From the NCBI RefSeq assembly GCF_009193215.1, contig NZ_VYVA01000005.1:62001-126000 (forward strand): a DNA stretch of 64,000 nucleotides, read 5' to 3'. This DNA is from Flavicella marina (GTDB lineage: Bacteria > Bacteroidota > Bacteroidia > Flavobacteriales > Flavobacteriaceae). Below are positions 9,519 to 19,400 of the stretch, piece by piece (the first letter of the stretch is position 1; the number at the start of each line of letters is the position of its first letter). The notes under the pieces are model-generated. The model was not told the DNA's origin. It saw only the letters and a program-made list of their open reading frames with translations, and made no database searches. Both the position numbers and the translations under genes were made by a program.

Positions 9519-10737
9519 ATCCATAAAAGTTTTTGAACATCACACCTTAAAAATAGGTGAGTTTGGTTTTACAGAAGATCATTTAAATCTGCTATTAAAA
9601 CTAAATGATGCGCATGCCGGATGCTATTTTACTCCAACGTATAAGGGAGTAAAATTCAATCAGTATGTAGGGGTGCTACAGGTAAAAGGTCTTACTATAG
9701 AAATCCATCCAAAAGCAGATAAATACGATGCTGATGAAAAATGGAAAGATGTATTGATCCCAATGCTAAAAGCTAGTGGTAAGTTAAATGTCAAAGATGC
9801 GGGCAATGCAAGGTTAAAAAAACAACATTTAAATCTATTAGAAATATACTTCGAAAAGTATTTAAATGAATTGTCAGTGTTACTACATAAGGGCTTTATA
9901 AAACAATACCGTAAGAATACAGCCAATGTTACGGCACTCAAAGGTAAGTTGGAATTTGCAGCAAACCTCCGTAAAAATTTAGTACATAAAGAACGCTTCT
10001 ATACGACACATCAAGTGTATGATGCCGATCATTTATTGCATCAAGTTTTATTCAAGGCACTTCGAATTGTAGATAAACTATGTCAAGGTTCTTATTTGTC
10101 AGATTATGTAAAACGTGTAGAATTTCAGTTTCCTTCAGTTTCCTCTAAACTGATAACATCAAAAGAGGTTTCAACAATAAAACTCAATAGAAAATCTGCA
10201 CCCTATAAGGAAGCATTAGAATTAGCGAAATTGATCATTTTAAATTATTCTCCTGATCTTAAAGGAGGGAATCAAGAAATGTTGGCATTACTATTTGACA
10301 TGAACAACCTTTGGGAATCATATGTTTTAAAATCACTACAAAAATATGGTCAAAAATATAACAACATCTTTGTTTACGGTCAGGAAAGCAAAAATTTCAT
10401 CAGTAACCATACTTTAAGTCCTGATATAAGAATATGCATTGATGAAGAAGATTTTATTATTGATACCAAATGGAAAGTTCCAAAAGATGCCAAAGCAAGT
10501 GTACAAGATCTCAGGCAAATGTATACCTACGGACGTTATTGGAATGCATCCAAAGCAATACTTCTATACCCTGGTCATATTGATAAATCTCAAAGTTATA
10601 AGCAATTTAATAACGACAACGATCCATTAGACCACACCTGCAAACTTGGTTTTGTCTCAGTGCTCTCAGAAAACTTAGAGCATAATTTAAATAAAAATTT
10701 GGGGTTACAAATTGTAGATTTGTTACAGGATTACTAA
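9505..10737 (+). CDS. mcrC: McrC-type nuclease subunit
   Basis: A 410-aa McrC. Translation starts at GTG 9505 within the end of mcrB, giving a 14-bp overlap that fits translational coupling. The N-terminal part is the McrB-binding beta-rich region (FEHHTLKIGEFGF). The C-terminal part is the PD-(D/E)XK nuclease: LSPDIRICIDEEDFIIDTKWK carries the catalytic D and the D-x-K pair near residues 300-320. With McrB it should translocate on and cleave modified DNA. Length is slightly above E. coli McrC, as is usual for Bacteroidetes homologues. It is the last plus-strand gene of the defence block and ends 160 bp before a terminator. Confidence 0.92.
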   Translation: MKTNKSIKVFEHHTLKIGEFGFTEDHLNLLLKLNDAHAGCYFTPTYKGVKFNQYVGVLQVKGLTIEIHPKADKYDADEKWKDVLIPMLKASGKLNVKDAGNARLKKQHLNLLEIYFEKYLNELSVLLHKGFIKQYRKNTANVTALKGKLEFAANLRKNLVHKERFYTTHQVYDADHLLHQVLFKALRIVDKLCQGSYLSDYVKRVEFQFPSVSSKLITSKEVSTIKLNRKSAPYKEALELAKLIILNYSPDLKGGNQEMLALLFDMNNLWESYVLKSLQKYGQKYNNIFVYGQESKNFISNHTLSPDIRICIDEEDFIIDTKWKVPKDAKASVQDLRQMYTYGRYWNASKAILLYPGHIDKSQSYKQFNNDNDPLDHTCKLGFVSVLSENLEHNLNKNLGLQIVDLLQDY

Positions 10738-10894
10738 TACTCAAAAAGGTATCAAAACTGTACTTTTTTCGCAATGAATGTAACAATTACATGAGAATTT
10801 ATGTATTACAGATAAAATGAACCCAAATTACATATGTATGTCACAAGCTATTATAAACAAATATTTAAGTGTAGGTCAGAAATACATCAATAAT

Positions 10895-10918
10895 ATCCGC
10901 TCAATTGAGCGGATTTTT
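10895..10918 (+). terminator. Rho-independent terminator after mcrBC
   Basis: A perfect inverted repeat ATCCGCTCAATTGAGCGGAT at 10895-10914 runs directly into a T-run (10914-10918). It lies between the convergent mcrC and the 220-aa gene and mainly serves the plus strand. The reverse direction lacks a clean T-run. Confidence 0.85.
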
Positions 10919-10935
10919 GTTCATAGTAATAAGAT

Positions 10936-11598
10936 CTAGACAACTTTTAAGTAGCCAACAAAATTATTATTACTTGGAACACGTTGCGTTGACAAAAATT
11001 CTGCAATTTCTGTCCACCTTTTTATGTCGTGATTTGAGCCTCCGATGGAGCTTTCACCTACAGTAACACATCCAAGGCTCCTAGCTCCGCAATGAACATA
11101 CCTGTCTAAATTATCATCATCTTTAATAAAAAACCATGTAAGGGCATAGCCGGTTCTGTCTAAATAACCTTGTCCATCTTTATGAGGGGCATCAGGGAGA
11201 AATACACCATAAGTACCAGGTTTCAATTTTGCATATGGATCTATTCCAGCTTTCACTTGTATTCCACTAGGATTTACAGTTAGTAAATTCTTTGAAGATT
11301 CAAAATAAAGACTTGCACCAACATTATAATCTACTGGGCCAAAACGAGATCTAGAATCTGGTAGTGCTTTTACGGAGGCTTTTACATTCTTATAAGGCCA
11401 ATCATCGATGATAAAATGCTCTCTCTTTTTAGCTCCACTTCCTTTGATTTCCATATTTTTTGCTCTCGTATATTTTGCTATGGATACAACCTGACCAGTA
11501 TCTTCCCTGGTTATTCTTAACCAGTTAGAATCGCCAGTGACTAGAAGACCATAGTAGCTGATATTTTTTCGAGAGTTTTCGATTGTTTTTTCTTTCAT
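10936..11598 (-). CDS. L,D-transpeptidase-like (YkuD-fold) protein
   Basis: A 220-aa protein with no signal peptide or membrane segment. The C-terminal half contains PYAKLKPGTYGVFLPDAP and then RYVHCGARSLGCVTVGESS (H near residue 169, C near 178), the H...S-x-GC signature of YkuD/L,D-transpeptidase-fold enzymes and of Tlde1-like bacterial toxins that attack peptidoglycan tetrapeptides. It is the last gene of a three-gene operon, 12 bp after the 1614-aa protein. With no export signal of its own, it may be delivered by or together with the giant upstream proteins as an effector. That is inference; a structural protein-crosslinking role is an alternative. Confidence 0.7.
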   Translation of the reverse strand: MKEKTIENSRKNISYYGLLVTGDSNWLRITREDTGQVVSIAKYTRAKNMEIKGSGAKKREHFIIDDWPYKNVKASVKALPDSRSRFGPVDYNVGASLYFESSKNLLTVNPSGIQVKAGIDPYAKLKPGTYGVFLPDAPHKDGQGYLDRTGYALTWFFIKDDDNLDRYVHCGARSLGCVTVGESSIGGSNHDIKRWTEIAEFLSTQRVPSNNNFVGYLKVV

Positions 11599-11610
11599 TT
11601 TATAAGTAGA

Positions 11611-14600
11611 TTAATTGATTAAAAATTCGCTAAATAAAATTTCTTTCATAAATATTATTTTTACTTCTGGGGTATTAAAAATATCTATATTACCTTCTTT
11701 AATATCTTGAATTAATTTATCACTATCAAAATTGTCAAACTTTTGAATTTCACAAATTAAAACACTTTGATCTTTTTCTTGATAAGGAATTAAATTCTCG
11801 TTAGGTTCACTAGAAGCAATATCTTTTAGTATAGACCATTGACCACTTAGCTGTGAAGGATGCTGTATATTACTTTCGTCAGAAGCTAATGTATTTTCTA
11901 GAACACGGGCAATAAATAAATTATGACTTGAAGCATTGTGATTTTTTCGATTACTGACACGTATTTTTATGTGATGCCCAATATCTGAATTTTCAATTGA
12001 TACAAATCTGTCTGATAAGCTACGTATAAATAAGGGAGCTGCTGGTTTAGATAGACTTAATGTCTCATTTGTTCTATCGATACGCTCACTATTTCTTTGA
12101 TATCTGGCAAAAACCAATTTTAAGAAAGGATCTTGAACACTGTTAAAATTCTCAAAACCAATCACTGCAATCCATTTATTTTTGGGAGCGAAGAAGCTTA
12201 GTTTCAATCGTTGGATTTCAAATACTTCATTATCAACAGTTACCTCTTCATGATCTAGGATGTATTTTTTTAAGTACTGTTGTTCTCCAAAGTATGTGTT
12301 TGATTCAGGTTCAGTAATTAGATACTGTGTAATATAATGATCTTCAAAGGTGTCTAAACTTTTGTTGGTAATATCAATTCCTATATCACTTGACTTTTCA
12401 CTTTCTGGAGTTCTTTTTATAATTAAAGCCAATTCATCTTCAGACCATGGCCTATCAACTTCTATCATTAACCTGTAAAATTGTTTCCCAGAGTAAGTAC
12501 TAGTATTGGAATCTTTTTCTTCTAACTGATGAAAGATCGGTGTCAACGAAATAGAAGGACTTTCAGGTTTTTTAGCATTTGGGATGGTTAAAAAATACTT
12601 TTTAGCAGGATCAGAATATTGCACTAAGCTATTGTATGGAAGATTAGGGAATTTATAATCAAACTTATTTGTGACTCTTAACCTGAACTTCTTTTTCTTA
12701 TACTTAGTATCTCCTTCGTCTCTACAGATAAAATAAGACTGGTGAGAATGGTTAATTGTAAATTTACTTAAATCAACACTTAAATGAGGTTCATTTTCAA
12801 ATTGTCTTACACCAAATAAATAATCTTTGTCATTGTAAAGAAGAAACTCTTCAACATCTTTATGAAGCGTACAATTCTCATTAGAAATAGATTTATCAGG
12901 CAAACCGATAATTTCAAATAAATTTTCTTCTCCCTCTAGAGAGTACTTTTTAAATAGCGTCTCTTGATTGTTCTCTTTTCCATTATGATCAAAAAACTCA
13001 CTGTAATAAAGGTTCAAAATAGGGCCGTCATAGTGATATTTGTAATCAATGATAAAGCTGCAATTTTGAAGGTCTTGTTGTTTGTGTGAGTCTGAGAGTA
13101 AAAAAGAGTTTCTTATAGAAGAACAATCTCTATTTCCATTATAATTACAGAGGAGGTCTCTAAAAATATCATTATCAACGGGTTGACTACCTGAAGGTAA
13201 ATCAGCATTGGTTAATGTGTGTTTTTTTGAAAATAATTCTCGTTCCACACGAGTCGAAGTATTAACGAGTACAACAGAAAAGTCATACACAGAGATTGAC
13301 CTATTAATATCACCCGCAATTTCTAGATTGTCAAAAGTGTTTTTCTCTTTATCACTTTCTTTAAATCGATCAATATCTACATTATGATTTCCTATAACAA
13401 ATGGGTCAATCCAGGGATCTATTCTAGGATCTACATCTCTGACAACAGGAATATCTGGAGCTATAACAACAGTCTTTTTGTGCTTTTTCTTCTCTCCCAA
13501 TAGGACCTTAATGGAAAAAGAATGATTGATTTTAAAATTACACACCTCATCTCCTTTATTTAGTAAATCCAAGCCAGCAAAAGGAAGATTCATTTGTAAT
13601 CCAAACGTATTAGGATATATATCATCTTCTATATGATCTGATAAGTTACCTATAGTTTGCTTAAAAACATTGGCATCGTACTCGTTATTGAGAAATGTTT
13701 TTTCTTCAACTGTGTCTAAGCTATAGTCAGGGTCGTTATTTCCTATATCAATAATTTGATCAGATTCTGTAACCATTGAAAGTTCTTTTCTCCCTATATC
13801 TCTATTGACTTTAAAGTCAGCAAAAATGAACTTACCATATTTTGAATCATCGTCCAATTTAAATCGCCTTGCTTTTATTTCATTATTAGGGTCTATTAAC
13901 ACAGGCTCTAAAGGTTTCTTGTCTGTATGAATAATATGAACACGACTGTATGGATTTTCATATCTTAACTTGATAAGAGAGCCCAAATCTTTAAAATAGT
14001 CTGTTTTTTTACCGGTAAGAAAATCTATGGGATATTTTGTTAATGAATGTATTCTAAACTCTCCTTCAAAACTTTTTGGAAGATGAATCTTTAAAACTCC
14101 ATCTTGTAAATTAATATTGAAAGTATTGTCTGGAGAAGTAATAGACTCTATCTTATAAGCATTATTTTGAAGTTCGTTTGCAGGTATTTTATATACGATA
14201 ACTCCATTTGAAATATTAGCTCTAGTTTTCCAATCATTTGGGGCAATTAAAATAGCCATTAGCCTAGGATCAGAAAGGTAATCTACAGAACCTAGCTTAT
14301 CATATACAACTGGAATTTTAGAAAAAGACTTTAGAATTTTATCAACCACTAAATTTTTAAAATCACTGTCATCTTTATTACCTCTTTCTAATTTCCCACT
14401 CAATGTATGAAACTGTAGTGTAGATTGTGCAGGATATAAATAGCGAATACTATCTAATTGTTCCTTATTGTTGCCTTTTTCTACAGCGAGTATAGAAGTT
14501 TCATCCTGAATATTTTCATTTTGAGTATCAACATTTTGAATTTCTTCAAACTTTTTTAAGGCGACAATATTTGGAGGACTAATTGGGTTCTTTTTCAAAA

Positions 14601-16455
14601 TTAATTGAAAAGCTTGAGGTTTTTCAAAATCTTGCGCACCCTCAGGAAGAGGGTATTTGGTTTGTTGGTAGTTTAGAAAGTACAGTTGCTTTTCTTCTTC
14701 TGATAAATCTTGAAAAGTATACTCCGTTTCTTCTTCTGAATGTGTAGGGAAAAGATATCCGTTGCAAGGGAGTACATTACGAATTACGTACGAATAATAA
14801 TGGTTTTTTGTGAGACTAATATTGGAAGCTTTCACTTCATTCATTTCATGAGTAAACCCATATTTTTTGAAGAATACATCAAAATCTTCATCGTATACAT
14901 ACTCCTCTTCAGGCTCAGAACTTTCTTCATTACTCATATCAAGCACTTCTCCAACATTAGGAACAGATAAGTTCTTACCTTTCCAATCCCACAAATCCAT
15001 ACTGGCGAATTCTTTTTCTTTTTCTTCATCTAAAAGAGAATTTACAGCATCCAAACTTAGATAACCTTCTTCTAAAAATTCAGATTGAACATTTGGACCT
15101 TTAAATACAGCTTTATGGATATTCAATGAAGCCATTTTAGGATTTTGATCGTCTAAAGTCTTACTTTTTTGAACTAAAATATTATGCCCTATAACACCTT
15201 CTGGTTGAAAAACCTGCTCAAATTCTTTTGGTGTTAATTTGTGTCTTGCAATGATGCCTCTGGTATAATTGGGGTTTTTCTGACTTATGCGTTCAAAATA
15301 ACCTTCTTTTGAAGTAGCATTTTTAATAGATGAGTACTTCGAATTTAAGCTGTTTAATCGACTTCTGTTTTTCCATTCTATTTTCTCACTTAAGGTTTCA
15401 TTAGTAATCAAACCATAGTTGGTTTTTCCATGATACCATTTAGATATTTCATCAATAGATTTAGTTATAATGTGATAGTCTCCTTCTACTTCATTGATTT
15501 TTGAATAAGAAAAGGTTTCTGACACAAACGTATCAAAGATGCCGTTTTCGGAAAAAATAATATTCTCAAGTTTAGTTTCTCGAGTTTTAAAGGCAATACA
15601 AGCATTTAAGACTTCAGAATTAATAGCAGTACTAGGAAGCTTTTCTACGGGAATCAGAATTTCCACAACAACTCCATATCTATTTTTGGCCATATTTGGG
15701 TGCTTTAATATTTTGGCCATAATATCGTTGAGGTCTACAACATTAGAATCTTCATAGTCAATAAGAAATTGTGGTTTATTTTCTGGTGTATGTAGTATAT
15801 TAATTAATTCTAATTTTCCGCTTTTTTCGAATAGGTTCCGATGTTCAGAAGACTGTTTATTAATTTTATTAAGATGACTTTCTACCTCAAGTAAGTCCTT
15901 TAAAATAAGATCCTGATCCCGTTTTTCATATGGGTGAATACGCTCTTTGGCTTCACTCAAAGTATAATTTTTCTCGATATTTTGATCTACAAATTGTAGC
16001 TCTGTTTCTTGAGCCTCAATGACATCTTGAAGCGCTTTATAAGGCAGTAATTTTATCTGCTTTTCTGGGCTGCTAAAAAATGGAACCCAACCATTTTGTT
16101 CATCTTCTACCTGTGCTCCATCTGAAAGTGTCATATAAGGATTGAAAGAGTCGTTATTGACAAAATAGGGAACTTCTTCTTCATTAATAAAAAGCTTTAC
16201 TAGAGAAGCATCTTGATCATTTATGACATCATGTATAAACTCGCCAGTCTTTTGGAGTAAATCGAGATCTATAGGTATAGATTCATAGGTGTCTATATTG
16301 ACGAGCATGATCGCTAAAGAAAATCGTAAAGCACTACTTTTCTCTCCGTCAATTGAAATATCTTTTATTCCATTAGGAATGAGTCTTATGTCCAATTTGA
16401 GCTTATCGTCAATAGTCTTCTCTTGGAGCGTTGTAATTAAATTAAAATCTGGCAT
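11611..16455 (-). CDS. Unrecognised 1614-aa protein, middle gene of giant-protein operon
   Basis: A single uninterrupted frame of 1614 aa with no Sec signal, membrane helix or sorting tail. The N-terminal 500 residues are mixed alpha/beta and include a charged helical stretch (about 150-215). Around 530-560 there is a very acidic linker (SNEESSEPEEEYVYDEDFD). The remaining 1000 residues look beta-rich with many aromatic residues, as in multi-domain extracellular or phage-tail-like scaffolds. Near residue 1015 a short proline/aspartate-rich stretch (RDVDPRIDPWIDPF) suggests a linker. I recognise no family. Spacing of 10 bp from the upstream and 12 bp to the downstream gene indicates one transcript. 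Intact reading through 4.8 kb argues for selection. Confidence 0.85.
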   Translation of the reverse strand: MPDFNLITTLQEKTIDDKLKLDIRLIPNGIKDISIDGEKSSALRFSLAIMLVNIDTYESIPIDLDLLQKTGEFIHDVINDQDASLVKLFINEEEVPYFVNNDSFNPYMTLSDGAQVEDEQNGWVPFFSSPEKQIKLLPYKALQDVIEAQETELQFVDQNIEKNYTLSEAKERIHPYEKRDQDLILKDLLEVESHLNKINKQSSEHRNLFEKSGKLELINILHTPENKPQFLIDYEDSNVVDLNDIMAKILKHPNMAKNRYGVVVEILIPVEKLPSTAINSEVLNACIAFKTRETKLENIIFSENGIFDTFVSETFSYSKINEVEGDYHIITKSIDEISKWYHGKTNYGLITNETLSEKIEWKNRSRLNSLNSKYSSIKNATSKEGYFERISQKNPNYTRGIIARHKLTPKEFEQVFQPEGVIGHNILVQKSKTLDDQNPKMASLNIHKAVFKGPNVQSEFLEEGYLSLDAVNSLLDEEKEKEFASMDLWDWKGKNLSVPNVGEVLDMSNEESSEPEEEYVYDEDFDVFFKKYGFTHEMNEVKASNISLTKNHYYSYVIRNVLPCNGYLFPTHSEEETEYTFQDLSEEEKQLYFLNYQQTKYPLPEGAQDFEKPQAFQLILKKNPISPPNIVALKKFEEIQNVDTQNENIQDETSILAVEKGNNKEQLDSIRYLYPAQSTLQFHTLSGKLERGNKDDSDFKNLVVDKILKSFSKIPVVYDKLGSVDYLSDPRLMAILIAPNDWKTRANISNGVIVYKIPANELQNNAYKIESITSPDNTFNINLQDGVLKIHLPKSFEGEFRIHSLTKYPIDFLTGKKTDYFKDLGSLIKLRYENPYSRVHIIHTDKKPLEPVLIDPNNEIKARRFKLDDDSKYGKFIFADFKVNRDIGRKELSMVTESDQIIDIGNNDPDYSLDTVEEKTFLNNEYDANVFKQTIGNLSDHIEDDIYPNTFGLQMNLPFAGLDLLNKGDEVCNFKINHSFSIKVLLGEKKKHKKTVVIAPDIPVVRDVDPRIDPWIDPFVIGNHNVDIDRFKESDKEKNTFDNLEIAGDINRSISVYDFSVVLVNTSTRVERELFSKKHTLTNADLPSGSQPVDNDIFRDLLCNYNGNRDCSSIRNSFLLSDSHKQQDLQNCSFIIDYKYHYDGPILNLYYSEFFDHNGKENNQETLFKKYSLEGEENLFEIIGLPDKSISNENCTLHKDVEEFLLYNDKDYLFGVRQFENEPHLSVDLSKFTINHSHQSYFICRDEGDTKYKKKKFRLRVTNKFDYKFPNLPYNSLVQYSDPAKKYFLTIPNAKKPESPSISLTPIFHQLEEKDSNTSTYSGKQFYRLMIEVDRPWSEDELALIIKRTPESEKSSDIGIDITNKSLDTFEDHYITQYLITEPESNTYFGEQQYLKKYILDHEEVTVDNEVFEIQRLKLSFFAPKNKWIAVIGFENFNSVQDPFLKLVFARYQRNSERIDRTNETLSLSKPAAPLFIRSLSDRFVSIENSDIGHHIKIRVSNRKNHNASSHNLFIARVLENTLASDESNIQHPSQLSGQWSILKDIASSEPNENLIPYQEKDQSVLICEIQKFDNFDSDKLIQDIKEGNIDIFNTPEVKIIFMKEILFSEFLIN

Positions 16456-16465
16456 TTTCTTGAGT

Positions 16466-19400
16466 TTATAGGTAAGATAAATAGTGATCGAACATTGTGT
16501 TTACAGGCATTCCATTAGGAAGAACATATTCAGATGGCTTGAGCTTACTCTTATAGTTATTATCTACAGATATAATATCACTTTCGTCTTTATGTTTTAC
16601 AATCAATTTAAAAACTTCTTTCTTTTTACGCTTTACTATTTCTACCTTTACATAGCTAAATTGATCATCTCGATACAAATGAGGAGTGTTTCTGTATGAA
16701 ACGGTTTTGTCTGTGTAAATTTTAAGATTCCCGTTTTTTTTCTTCCAAGAAGTTTTAATTGTGTATACAGTATCTTTTGGAACTCTAAAAATTAACCAAG
16801 GCTTATTTTCTACATTGATAAAATAGTTGTTGTTTTCATAATAAAAATTTGAATCAATAATTTCTAATCCGTTCTTCAACCTTACAATCGTTTTATCTGT
16901 GTTTAACGACTTAAACAGAGGGCCGTAAAGACTATTATTGCTTTTTTTCTTCGTACCGTAGAACTTCTGACTGTAGTGAAGTCTGACGGTAACTTTAAAC
17001 CATCTTGAAAAACGGTGACTTACCTTGAGATTTGTAGAACCTTCCAGGTAATCGCCATTACCAAGGAGCGTCATATCGAAGGTGACAGATGAGTGGAATA
17101 GATTGATAATATTGAAACCTCCTGATAAGTGCAAATTACCCCTTAGTTCAACAAGACCATGAATTTTTCGAAAATAAAAACCTGCCAATAGATGTGCATA
17201 CCCTTTAGCTCCTGGCATTTTGAGTCTAAATTTGGCTTCAAATTCTACCACAAAAGCGATAGAGATCAAGCCAACTTTTGGGTCGAGGATGGTTTCAAAA
17301 TAACCTGTTCCCATGTAGCCATTCACCGTGATGATAAAACGATCACTCGGATTATTAATTCCTATCTTAACAAGTGTTGGGCGTTTAGGCAGAAAAGGTA
17401 ATGTTACTGCCATGCTTAATTTTAACTGGAAAAGATTGATATAACCAAATAATAAATTTGGCAAGGGAACACTGTAGCCTATTGTTGCTCCATTTTCATC
17501 GATTCTTAAAATTAGGTTTTTATCTAAAGTTTGAAGATAATCCTGAAAAGCTTTGATAAAATTTAAAGCCCCTTCAAATTGAACATCTCTAATTTTTACT
17601 GAAAAGTCTGTATTTTTTGAAGCCCCATTTTCATAGCGAAGCTCTTCAAAATTGATGACAACAGGCCCAAACCCAACACCAAAATTTGAAAAACGAGTTA
17701 CGAAACCATAAGTATAGTTGGTTATCTTCGGAGGTCTTTCTAAGCTAATGTCAAAATAAGTAGTTGCCTTAAAATCTACTGAAAACGATGTGGGTGGACT
17801 GGAACGCTTTATGAAACGAACCATACCAGATGAGTAGTTTTTAAATTTAGTTGTGTTCCAGCTGTAAGTAATTGTTTTTTCAGTAGTTGCTTTAATTGTC
17901 TCAATGAGTTGATTAATTCTTTTGTACTCAGCAATATTTCTTTCTCCAAATGCTTCTTGAAGTTCAACCTCAAGTATGTTTAAAATTTGGTTTGGGGCAT
18001 TTTTAATTTCTTCTCTATATCTTGTTTCTATATCCTTTAAACTGTCTATATCCTTTAGTAGTTCGGTACGTTTTTTATCAATGGTTGCCTCAAAAGATTT
18101 TCGTTCGATGTCTACAAGATTTTTCAAGCCTTCGGTAATAGCTTCTAGCTTTTTGATTGCTTCAGGATCTTCAGGGTTGATAGAGATGATTTTTTCATAG
18201 GCAACTTTGAAAGGATTGTCATCAATTATAATGGCTTCGGGGAGTATTTGCATTTTAATCTTTTCAAGAACATCTTTTAACTCTGTGACAATCTCTTTTG
18301 TAAGAACAGGGAGTCTATCTTTAAGGTATTTGACATATTCAATATCTGTTTGATCTGGATTTAGAAGAGGAAAATTCAACTCTTTAGCCATGGCTTCAAT
18401 TTCCTTAAATCGATCTACAAAAGCATAATATTTGTTTTTATAAAAAGAAACTACTTCATAAAATAAAAGAAATGGCCTTACCGAATGATTTATTACCTGA
18501 ATAATTTCCTCGTTGATTTGACTTTCAACTTCCTCTTTACGTACCTCAAACTCTAGTTTTAGTTCTTTTTCAAGGTCCTTAAGCTGTTGAGGAGAGTATT
18601 TGTATACATCATTGATAACCTGAATTAAAGTATCGACAATTTTTTGAGTTTTTGCTTCTTTTTTAAGGTCCTTAAGAACTTCTAAAACTCTTTTCAGGTT
18701 GACATTTTCTTTTTCAGCTAGTTTATATAAGTAATGCTGTACAATTACATAAGTTATTGATGTAGCACTAGTTTGATCGCGATTTTTTTCAATATTTGTT
18801 AGTTGAGATTGAAAAAGTAAAATTTCATCGATTAATTTTTGAAAAAATACTTCAGTTCTTTTTTTAGCTTCTTTATATTCTTCTAATTTTTCTTTTAAGT
18901 TTTGTGGAGTTATTTTTGAAAGAAAAACAATGTCCGATTCTAATTGTGCAAAGCCAGTGTCAAAAGTTGTTTTTATTTCTGAAGCTTTTCCGTGCAAAGC
19001 ATTATAGAGACTTTGATACTTAGAAATGTTGTGCGTAAATGATTGAATGTTTTTGTTTTTCGCAAACTTAAGTAGCACTTCTGTGTAGTAATAGTCTACC
19101 AACTTCTCTAGCCATCTATTAACTAATAGTAAAGCTTGATCTTGTGCATATTTGACCAATTCTTTTTCTAACAATCGCAACTGATCAGGAAAGGCTTTGA
19201 TAAATGCCATTTTTTCTTCAAAGTCCTTTCTATATTCTTCATGAATATTTTCGTATTTGTAATCTTGAAGCAACGCTTCTACTTGCTCAGCATCTTTTTT
19301 GATATCTTCATATACTTTCGTAATAGGTAGGTTTTTAATATCTAGAGCCTCTTCTAAAATATCTTTGATTTTTATTCCTCCCATCAGTTCAACATCTACA

